A stretch of 64,000 bases of DNA, taken from assembly GCF_024763615.1 (NCBI RefSeq), contig NC_077223.1, forward strand, positions 23,374,001 through 23,438,000, read 5' to 3'. Position numbers and translations under genes: made by a program. The notes beneath the pieces are model-generated. The model was not told where the DNA came from and ran no database searches. It worked only from the letters and a program-made list of their open reading frames with translations. This DNA comes from Phlebotomus papatasi. Taxonomy: Eukaryota; Arthropoda; Insecta; Diptera; Psychodidae. How positions within the stretch are numbered: the stretch's first letter is position 1; every line of letters starts with the position of its first letter. This document shows, piece after piece, positions 47,801 through 59,800 of this stretch.

Positions 47801-50800
47801 TCTGGAAATGGTTTTGAATTAGGTCATTTACCCTACTCACACTGCTATATTATCAAATTTAGTTATGAAGCTTGCTATTATAAAAAAGGTAATTGAACTT
47901 TTTTTGTATTTCCTAATAATTTATGATGAATTATAATATCAAAAATGCGTTATAACTTGTAAGGAATTTTAAAGTTCACATTTCCTGTAGGCTATCAAGA
48001 ATAAAGAATTTAAAAGATAATAATACAATTTAATTTAACTACAAAGTTTTCAAAGTCCTTAGGGGGAAGTGGGGCACCTTTGAAATTCTGATTTTTTACT
48101 TATTTTTAAATAAAATTGAGCCTTATCGTGATATAATTTAGCTTCACAATCTGTTTGTGTTTGTGTCCCCCTATGTTTTTTATACGTAAGAAATTAATAG
48201 ATTTTTTCATTTAATGTATGCCTAACTTTAATATGAACAAGAGAAATTTTTTTTAAAAGCACAAAATTTGAAATAGGAAAATGGGAAATTGGGGATCTAT
48301 CCGCGAATAGTTGCAATTTCGATAAAGTACAAGCATGGGCTAAGGCAAAACTTTTTCTATTAAATACGTAAGAGTTTGAGGCTCCAAGAACAGAGAATGA
48401 TCGTAAAGGTCATCATTACTTTCCTAAATTGTCAAATTCAATAATGCCACTTAACAGAGCATTTGCGCAAACTTTAAACTCCCGAGTACAGTGCCCGCTT
48501 CGTTATCCGGATGATTGGGAGACAATATGACAGATGTCCGCTTCGTAATCCGGATGGATTTTTTGAATTTGTTCAACGTTTCGAAAATATAATACAAGTT
48601 TTTTTTTGTAGAATTAAAAGTTTTACAGAAGCTTAAAAAGACATAATTAGAAAATTCTATGCTATTCTTCATTTACTGAACAAAGACATCACAGGATAAT
48701 TTATTTTCATTGCTGAACACACATGCATACATGACCTCAAAATGATTTTAAATGTAACCGTCGATAACTCGTCCGGATTACGGCGATCCGGATTAGAGAG
48801 CGGGCACTGTATGTCCTTTGGGGCAAAGATAAACTATCTAAGAATATACTACAAAAATCAACAATAGGATAATCCGGAAGTTGTCGGGAAGAAACAATCA
48901 CTCACATAAACACATCAACTATCTCCAGAGCTTTCGGCTCGGTCTCCAAGCCTTTATTAGTGGCTAGAGCAAAAAGAAATATCCGTTTTTATTAAGATTT
49001 TTAAATAAATTTCAAATTTATAACAACTCAAGCAAGTATTACAATTCTTCTCTGAGGCTCGTTCAGGGTTTTGATCAGGATTATAACTGATTATAACTGA
49101 TTGATTACAACAGGATTATAACTTTGTCGAATTGGTGGAAAAGCTAGCAAATAAAGTTATTGAACGAATTTTATTTTTTTATTTTTATTTTTATTTAAAT
49201 ATCTCGAATTAAAGCTTAAAGTTAAGCACCTTTGATTTAGGACAGCTTTAAAATAGGACTTTTTACTGCTAGAACTTAATGAGATGACAGTTAAATAGTC
49301 GACTTTTTTCAACTTGTGACACCGTTAAATGCTAAATGGTACGAGATATCGACTTCCAGTCTTCCATCCCCATCCTCCTACCCTTCCAAAACGAGTATTC
49401 AAAAACGACTCCTAAGTTTTTTTTCATTTTCGAATATCTTTTGAGTAGTTAAGATAAACTTCGTCCTTAACGACGTATGTTCGAAAAATATTTTGATATC
49501 GAATTTTCGAAGAAAGAAAGATCAAAGGTCAACAAAGAAAGGTCAAAGTCTAACCATGTTGGTGGTTTTGCTCAAATTTGGTTTATTTTTATTTTTTGTT
49601 TTGTTGAAAGATCTTGAGGTTTCCTACCCGACTGCATCAGACTTAATCGGTAATGTACCTATAAATAATATACCTTTCGTGAATTCACTTTTTTATTTTT
49701 CCGTGTGCTTTACTCATGCTAAAATATTATAAAATGTATTTTTCTTAATCAATTTTTGTTTTTCAGAATGCCTCTTTTATTTATGATTCAATTTAGTTGG
49801 TAGTAAATTGATGTACTCAAAAACCATACGAAAAGATAATAGGGAAAAGTGCCTTTGCCCTTGCTTCGTACGATCCCAAGCTTTGGAATGCCTAAATTTT
49901 TCCTATGTTTCTAAATAAATTTGACTTTTCAATGCGCTCTGCATTACGAAGCTTGGGATCGTACGAAACATGGGCAATTTCCCTTACACACTGCGTTGAA
50001 CATTTTGCCATTTCTTTCTCCTATATTTAAATGAAACTGAACCATACTACTAAGATACAATATTATAAGGCTCAATTTCATTTAATATTAGAACAATACC
50101 CAGTATTTAAGGTGCCCCAATTCAAAGGTACCCCGATTCCCCGTATTCTCTTCAGAATTATTTTTTTCTGGGTGATGTAAAAGAATTGTTAGAAACCTAT
50201 TTTTCTATTTTTCCAGCATAAAGTTAAAATTTTGCCCCAAAAATCCACTTTTTAGAATTTGTTCTATGTTTTAGAATGTGTTTCTTCAAATAAAGGTTCT
50301 TGCGACGAAGTGCTTCAGTGAATTACTCATAACAGTTAATTTTTCTAAAAAAAAATTGCACTTTACGTACAAACGTATACCAAAAATGTTACGAAGCTTG
50401 GTCATTTCTTTGTACGAATAAAGGATTCCTCTTAAAGAAAACAACAACTCAGTGTACACTAATTGTGAAATGTGCTAAAAATTTCCCATATCTTGATAGT
50501 TTTAAAATCGGACCTTATCTGACAATCCGTAAAAATTCATCCTTGAAACTTATTGCAGAAAATGAAGTTATAGAATGGTAAAATAGTCGTCACATGTGAA
50601 GTCATTTTAACTCAATAAAAACCACATTATCTGTAAATTTTTCAGCCTTCGTTTGAATTCTGTTTTTTTTTTGCCACATTTCAACGAGTTCGTCACAACA
50701 GAAGGGTGTATCGCGTAATTGACAAACTGCATTTCATTTAACTCAACACCCATTTTATTATCCACTCTCATGTTGCACAATTTCAATAGCAATATGCAGA

Positions 50801-53800
50801 AAATTGAACATATGACTCAATGATGCATTGTCACGGAAAAGGATACAATTTCATCGTTTCCACACATTTTTATTTCACCGCAATGGAACTCAATTATGTT
50901 CTCGTTGAATATCTATTTTTTTTTTTTTCAATTTTACCAAGTGTAAAAAGATAAGAAAAAAAACTTACCTCCCATCACACCGTAAGTGAGCATCAACATG
51001 GTAACTGAAGAACTGAAGGTACTCAAAACAAAAGCCACACAAGCTGTGATACTTCCGGCGATGCAAACAGTCCGACATCCATATTTATTGGCCAGGGCAG
51101 ACACAATGGGGCCTTGAAAAAGAAAGTTATCAATACATAAAATCAATTAATCTAATGGATTTTCACAAAGAAAATGAGCCTTTGACCTAAAATGGGCTTC
51201 TAAGAAAAAACTGTTGTTGTAGAAGCAGTGAATTGGAATTAAGTCGCGGAGTTTTGTGATAATTAGCAAATTAAAAAATTAGGTCAAAATTTCGCTTTAT
51301 GTAGTTTTATATAGGGTAAAATATAGAATTCCGGACAATATACATAATTACAGATGTGCAAATTCAGATTTCGGACAACGCTCTTAAAATTTCATAAAAT
51401 AATCTGGAAAATGCTCTGGAAGTACCTAGTACCTAAATTATTACTAGAATATAAAAGCACTAATTACTAGAATTTCCAAAATGGTTTGTTCGGGATTTCG
51501 CGTTGTCCGGTATTCCAAACAAAAAGTTTTGCTTTCATCTCCTCAAAAAAAAAAAAAAGAAACGTTTTCCCGGAAAGACGTTGAAAAAACACTAATTTCA
51601 ATACAATATTTACGAATTAAAGCTTTTTAAAAAATTAATAAATTTACTAGTACCTTTAGGGTCAAGTCCACTTTTAAATACTCTTTCTTATCGAGGAAAT
51701 TCTCTTCTTTGATACGTTTTTAAACCGATGTTGATCGTTTTAATGAATTCAAACAAAGGTACAAAATGTTCTCACTGAACTCATGGTACTTAGCTTTTCC
51801 TGGAGAAAATTGAATTTTCCGCTTAAGAATAATACATCAAAAGTAATATTCTTAATTTTAAAGAAGTTTAGGCTTTACTTGGAGAATCAGCATAAATTCT
51901 AATCAGATTTGGACGATTTTAAATGTTTCGGAGAGCTGTTAAACTTTTCATTATTTTCGTAGTTTTCAAGGACTAATATTAGTTTTTTTTTTATATAAGA
52001 AAAAGGGGTCAAAAGTAACCTAAAATTTTACTTTGAAACTTCTTTTCGAAATTTTCTACAAGTTTTCCGTTCAAATTTTCCATAATTTGATTACTTCATA
52101 ATTTTTTATAATTTCAAATCATTTATATAATAGAAAATGATATCATTTGCATCTAAAATTCTCTAAAACATTTCCAAGTAGGTTTTTCTCGGTGGAAATT
52201 CTGATAAAGGAAAATGTTTTTTGTGTATTTTCAACCCAATTTTGATGACCTTTGCAGATTTTTTAATTGTTAAAGATTGTTAAAGTCAAAAGCAATTCTT
52301 TAAAAATAGATTAACAATTGAATAAAAAATTCTCCTTAGGGTCTTAAAAGCTTTAATGCAAAGTTTCTTTCAAAAATTCATCGAAAATTCAATAATAAAC
52401 CGATTTTGATTAGGATGGAATCATCAGTGGAAACTTATGGACGTTATACACTTATTGACAGCACGTAAAAATCTTAAACAAATTTCGAAAAGTCATATAA
52501 TTTTTAGTTTATGATGTGATTACCAATTTTGTAATTTTTGAAAATCTGTTTTAGGTAAGAACATAAGATTTTTGCACGCTTTCCATAACTGTATAACGTC
52601 CATGAGTGACGATTCCACCGTACATTGGGTAGATATATCAAGCTTCGCAGATATTCCCTTAAAAAAGGTTGATCAAAAGGTTCCCCAAAAACCATTTTGA
52701 AATTATTAATATTAAATTTTGATTTAAAAAAAAAACCCAAAAACATTTTTAATTCGAATTGACCAATTTTGACCTTTTAGGGGCAGGTCATAAAATTTAA
52801 CAAGACATATTAGGTTCATACAATCTGAGAAAGATTTTTCCACCGTTTTTACTCTGGCTATTTTTACTCTCTTAAGACGGCAGTGGCTGCTGTTACTCAA
52901 ACATAAAATTCTTTAAGCTCGGCATCTCTGAAATTTACTTTCAAGAGCACTAGCTCAAAAGCAGATTATATATAAATAAATTCAAATAAATAAAATAAAA
53001 ATTTGAAGACCAGTGAAGGCGCTTATCTTTGATGAAAATACCCTTAATGTTAACTAAATGTCAAGAACTAATGTTTTTGAAGTATTTTTTGTTCTTTAAA
53101 AAGTTTATTGAGTAGGGGAGATTGGGGCAAAGTCACAAATCGAAAATTTCAAAATTCAATATCTTCAAAGATAAATAACACAGCGGCCTAAAATTTTTTC
53201 CATAAGTAGCCTCCATAGGGTTTCTTCAAGTAAGTTTGCTAGAATTTGAACAATGAATTTAGAAAATAAAAAAAATATCGGAATTTTAGCCCTATTTTTG
53301 AGATATTTTCCGCGCAGAAGCTATCAATTATTAGCTACTTATATTAAATTTGATGCACTGTTGAATATTTCCCAAATTATCTGCATATTCTTTGAATGCG
53401 AATCCGCTATCTATTTTAGAATTTAACAAAGATTCTTTTCTCCAGAAATCCTCTTATTAAAAACGACCACTTGGGGTAAAAAGTAACAAAAGGTATAGAG
53501 CAAAAAGTAACAAAAACCTAAGCTATTTCTGATGTCTCACGGGGAAAAGAAACGTCATTTCCATGTCTCGCCGCTTTTTCTTTGCATTGGTCAAAAGATT
53601 TGCAGTTTTTTTTTTGGGTGTTTTTTTCGTAAATTCCCGGGCCCTGGAATAACAAATTATTCGTTTTCAGGAGCCCAGAACTCGGAGCTTCATGCTCCTC
53701 CTTTAACGGTCAACCCAAGACTGTCTCTTTTTCCCTCTCGCATTCCCTTTCTCTCGTGCTCTCATGAAGGGAAATGGCATACAAATTTCAAATAACTAAC

Positions 53801-56800
53801 CGTTAGAACTATTGTAGAAGAACCGACTCCTACAAAATAGCTTGAAATGCGCTTTTCTCGCTCAGATAGAGAAAACTGTGTTTTGAAAAGATGTAGAGGA
53901 AAAAATTTTCTATAAAAATAGGTCACCTAGATATTTTTGAAAATTTACGTAAGGCCGTAATAAAGCGGAGCAAAATATGATAGTATCTCATGCCTGATAC
54001 TATTTGCCCCAGCATTTTTGAGAATGATCACAAAATTACCTTTTAGAAAACGGATCGATAAATATATTTCCTTACAAAATAGAGGAAAATTACTTTCACA
54101 AAGTTGGGGAGCGGTAAATTTCCTATAAAACTGCGCTAATTAAAAATGGCGAAAAACAAACGAGCAGTACATAATTCAAAATGGGCAGTAAAAAATTAAA
54201 AATGAGCGGTAAAATATCTAATTACGGTCAGTAAAAAACTTAAATCTTTACAAAAATGGGTATAATTTATATATTTAACATTTAAAATTGTTGCAGATAG
54301 AATGAAAAGTCTTTTATTTTCCCTTTGCCAAAATTTCGACGATAATATCACTGTTTTAAATTTTTTTATTACTGCTCAATTTTAACTTTTTACTGCTCAT
54401 TTATAGAATGCCATTAAAAATTTCGGAGGTGCTCGGGTAGCTTGTAAAAAAAAAATATCCGTTTTGTGACTTTTTGCCCCAGTCTCCCCTATCGTATAAG
54501 GGGGGCAATGACCTTTCTGTAGCGCTCCTTCGCTGCGCTATTGGATCCAACCCTCAAATTAGTGATTTTCATTGAAAATTTTAGTCAATGAAGAAAGGCA
54601 AATAGTTGTTTATAATTTAGTTAAAATATGCTAAATATTCTGCTTCAATTTGCTTAGTGCTCAATTGTATTTGGTTCCTGGTTATTGTCCGCCGCCAAAG
54701 TTGATCTGTTATATTTTAATTTCAGTTTAACATGACTGCTAAAAAAATAGCAAAAATAAGCTAAAAAGAAATCACTTCATTCTTTTCGCATTGTAATTTA
54801 GATAAATTGGATATAATCATCATTTTTCTAATTTTGAAAAAGTGAAGGAGGCTGGAGAACTGAAATGCAGAAAACAAAAGTTCCAGTGCATATTCTGCAA
54901 AAAACCTGCATTAATACTCTATCTAACGAATAATTAATAACTCCAATTTGTTAACTGCCATCTCATAATTACTATATATTTAATTGCTCATGTGCTTCAA
55001 TTAGAGCAATTATTTAATGTAAATTGAATTCATTTAGTCTTGTTGATGTTGTTCACATTGTGTTAGTAATGCGATATGCTTGGTAGTAAAATAAAATAGT
55101 ACGCGACAAAAATATAACAATTTATAGTATTTTAATAGATCTTGATTGATAATTTCAAATAGTTTTTTTTCTTTCTCATATTCCTTTTTATCTCTCCGCT
55201 CTATCTCTGAATGAGTTAAATCATGACAGTTGAGTTGGATATTTGCTAAATCAATAAAAAAAAGTCTTAATTGGAAGATGGGAAATAACATACCAGCACT
55301 GAGATAGACTCCACTGAGTAAACTTCCAACCCATGCCACTTTTCCCTTTCCCTCGTTGAAGTACGTCACAAATTCACCGAGAAAGACGCCAAAGGTGTAA
55401 GCAATACCATCTACAATCATGTTGCACATGAAGGAAGCGAAAACGATGACCCAGCCATACCTTTCAGTGCCATCCAAAAGAAAATTATTAAAACGTGAGA
55501 TGATGAAGAAAATTGAATTGAATCGAAGAAAAACTCACCCTCCGTCAGGCGGTGGAGGAAGGTCATGATATTCGCAGGATTCCTCATCTTCAGGTGATGC
55601 TGCTTCCTCTTGCAATTCCGCTGTCAGCCGAGCTGCTTCCTCACACGCCACCTCACTGTCCGTCTATACAGAGAGATAAATGAAATTGGCAAGTCTCAAA
55701 CAAAATCCACTTTGAGTATCTTTGCTTATGTCTAATTTTTGCGCAAAAACCCCAAAGTCACTAACAAGATCAAATTAATCCCACAAATAGCTAAAAACTT
55801 CGAAATTCTGTGTGATGTAAAAAAAAAACAGTCCGGTCAACTGGAAGAATCATTTCCATGTTTTCCCATACTGTTATTTTTATTGATCATCAATCATTAG
55901 CGTAGCAACAAAAGCCTCACGAGAACACCTAAGAAAGACACACGCGGAATCATACTTTTTTTTTGTTATTCAAAAGCCTAAAGGAGACACCCACTTGGCC
56001 TTTAAGCTTTATAAGATACAATTGAAACAAGATTGGTTCGTTGAAAGAATACTATACTTGCAACAACAAACCCTGATAAAATATCTTATCAGTTGAAAAA
56101 GCAATTCAAGAACACTAACTTTTCCTCATTTTTCGCATAAAAATGTTTCACCCAAAGAAGAACTTCCATGGAAAATTAGTGCGTGATAAATTATGGAAAT
56201 AGCTGCAACAATTATCTTTATGCTTCTGCTCACACTGGTATAGTAACCGTGTAACTTGATATTGCAATCAGTGGCACGCTCTAAAATTTCAATATGATGC
56301 AAATTGCCCTCTCAAATCTGTATATATATGTTTATCCCAAATACAATATTCTAACTTTCAAGTAGACCAAAGTTTATTGCCATTTGGCTAATTGGTACTT
56401 CATATAAGACTAACGAGAGAACTTTGATACAATAGTAAATTTCACAAGAATCTCTAGGTTATTATCACTTCAAAATATTAGTCCCTAGGAATAATTTCTT
56501 CGAAGGATTAATATAAGTATTAAATTCGAATGCAATAAAATAATTCCATTTCACAACCTTGCTCTCATAAAAGGCATTTAAAAATTTTACTTATGAAGAC
56601 TTGAAATTCTTAAACTTCAAATAATTCAAGGAAGAAAAGCTGGTATTGTTCAGAAAGAATAAATTAATTTTGTTGACAAGAAATTAATTGTGGCTGGCAC
56701 AAATTTATTTATATTCATTTATTTTAATAAACACTGTACAAATTAGCAGTAAAAAGTCAAATTTGATCAGTAGGAGAGATTGGGGCAAAAAGTCACAAAT

Positions 56801-59800
56801 TGAAAATTTGAAAATTCAATATCTTCCAAGATAAAAGAGATAGCGGCTTAAAATTTTTTCCATAGATGACCTCCATAAACCTTCTTCGAAGTCCTAAGTT
56901 TCTTAGAATTCGAACAAGGATTTCAGAAAATAAAAAAAATTTTGAAATTTTTAGCCCTATTTTTAAAATATTTTCCTTACAGCAGATATCAATTTTGACC
57001 TACTTATTTTCCAAAATTGATGCACTGGTAAATATTTCCTAAATTATTTGGATTGGACTCTTTGAATACGAAATCACTATCTATTTTAGAATTTTACAAA
57101 GATTCTTTTCTCCAGAAATCCTTTTATTAAAAATGACCACTTGGGGTAAAAAGTAACAAAAGGTAGGGAGCAAAAAGTAACAAAGACCGAAGCAATTTCT
57201 GATGTCTCGCGGCGAGGAGAAACATCATTTCCATGTCTCGCCGCTTACGAAAGCACGTAATAAAGCGAATCAAAATATGATAATATCCCATGCCTCGTAC
57301 TATTTGCCCCAGCATTTTTGAGAATGATCACAAAATTACCTTTTACAAAACAGCTCGATAAATGTATTTCCTTACATAATAGAGGAAAATGACTTTCACA
57401 AAGTTGTAGAGCAGTAAATTTCCTATAAGACTGCACTAATTAGAAATTTCTGGGGCGCTAGGGCAGCTTGTAGGAAAATAAAATATCCGTTTTGTGACTT
57501 TTTGCCCCAGTCTCCCCTACTCAATTTTGAACTTAATGGTTCCGGCACACCTTTAGATCAGAATAATTTCATGAAGTCGCAAATGGAATATCTGTTTTCC
57601 CTACACGCTTTGCATATATCTATCTTATTCTTTTGCACTCCAAATTCGATCGAGCTAAATTGAATTTGTTGTGATATTTGAAAGAAGAAGAAAAAGAGTG
57701 CAAAAGAGTGAGATAGACATATACAGAACGTTTCAGAAGGAATGTCAATTATAATTTCATGAAATTTTCCTGATCTAAAAGGTGTTCCGGAGCCATAATA
57801 AAATTTTCAAGTAAATTTTTACAGAGAAAAATAAATAGATCTTCATTTTATGAGTAATGATCAGCGCACAATAACTTTTGTTTATAAATATGTTTTCAGA
57901 ATTTCCCATGAGAATGAGCGAGATGACTAGATCTAGATCTCACTCATTCTCATTCAAATGTCAAAAACATGTTTACTAAACAAAAGTTATTGTGCCTTGG
58001 GCATAACCATCTTAAATGTAAATTGGAAATATTTTTGTAATGGCTCTGACACACCTTTTAGATCAGGAAAATTTCGTGTAATAAAAATTCACATCCCTTT
58101 TTTACTCACACGGCTTCCATTATGTTCATCTCATTCTTTCGCACTCAAAAATTTAATTGGGCTAAATTGAAATTGTTGCAAAGCGTTTGAGAAAGAAAGG
58201 TATTCGAATTTCAACTTCACGAAATTTTCCTGATAAAAAAGCTGTGCAGAAACCATAAAGATTTAGGTCTTTTTACTGACCAAAATTGAATGTTATACTG
58301 TATTTTTTATGGATTAGACACACCTTCTATTAGATCAAGAAAATCTCATGAAATCAAAATTCATTCTTTCGTACTCTTCTTCTTCAATTCAATTTAATTT
58401 TGGACACGAAACAGTGGGTTAGACATATACAAATTTAGGAACAAAAGGGATGTCAATGTTGATTTCATGAAATTTTCCTGATCTAAAAGGTGTGTTGAGA
58501 CATCTTGACAAATTTAATTTACTGACCAAATTAAATTATTTGCTGATCAAATTCAATTATTTCACTGCTCAATTGCTTTTTTAGAGCTTCAACAGGCTTT
58601 TGATAAAAATATGTGTATTTTTTCTATTTTATAATTGACGTATTCAAGTTACCAAAAACGCAATATCCACGTAATTTTCTGAAAAACTGTTAATTTGCAA
58701 CTTTACCATAGCGTGTAAAACTAAGCATTTTTGACATATTTTTATGCAAAATACAGAAGTAACATGTCATGTCATTTATAAACACGCTAAGTCGTTTCTC
58801 TGCTAAACCTTAAGTCTTTGCAGACTATTTGAGCTCAAAGAGACTCAAACTGATCTTCGAGAATATTTAGCCTGTAAAATTAGGCAGTAAAGGGCACTTA
58901 TGCAAAGGACCTATGTAATCGATGATACTAAATAAGCCCTCAATGTATGACAATTCGGGGTAAATCTTAAGTACCAAATTTTATTGTGTAAATATTCTCG
59001 AAGATTAACCTGAGTCTATTTGGGCCCTTACACAACAGTTCATAATCTCATAGAATTCTGATATTTTTTCTGATTTTGGTAAGATGCAGATATTCTAGCT
59101 GCATCTTACCAAAAAATCAACTACAAAATTATCAGAGTTGCGAGGTGATGTCCCTTTATACAGTCTCCCCCCGGCCTTGCACTATAAAATTACTATTTAT
59201 TTCGAAGCTTACGAAACTTTTCAAATAGTAATATTTTCAATAAAAACGAAGACCTAAGCACTTTCTGTAGGTTTTATTTTTGTTGATAGAGACCAAGTGT
59301 TTTATAAAGTTCTATGAAGTTACCAAGAAAATGGCATATTAAAAATTCTTCCCAACTCAATATTTTCGTATTTACAATATATAGGAGAAAAGTGTCAAAT
59401 ATCGGACAGATTGCAAATATAATAAGCATCAATGTTCCGGAGTTTAAATATTCTGTTTGAGTTTTAAATTAATTATTTTTAATACTTCCTTTGCAGGAGT
59501 GTTGTATGCAACCCTTTCAATAATTAGCTTGTCCCATTTGCTTTGTATATAATAATTCTTAACACATTTAAAAAAAATAAAAGCATAAGCATTGCTTTGT
59601 ATGCATTATCGGACACAAAGCTTATCAAAATTTCTTGCCCTTCCGGAACTTTTTCAAGGTTTTTTTTACGCTAGAACATAAAAACACTAAAAGATACTTG
59701 AACTATTGAGAAACACAACAAGTGTCCGATATTGCAAGCAGTACGAAATTTAACATAGTTCACATATTCATCTTTCTAAACATGAGAGAGTAAAATATTT

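Larger units (their letters stand above)
48061..50147. mobile_element. Composite: GGGGAAGTGGGGCACCTTTG-ended element enclosing others
   Basis: The left end AGGGGGAAGTGGGGCACCTT and the right end TTCAAAGGTACCCCGATTCC face each other, both related to the element at 549-759. Between them lie a TA-flanked Tigger-type element (48489-48809), a MITE (49842-49984) and unassigned sequence. It may be one element filled with insertions or two separate half copies. Confidence 0.45.

Noticed and set aside
53532..53795. 87-codon plus-strand frame as a gene
   Set aside because: It lies inside an inverted-repeat element, in a block absent from the sister copy, and shows no domain.
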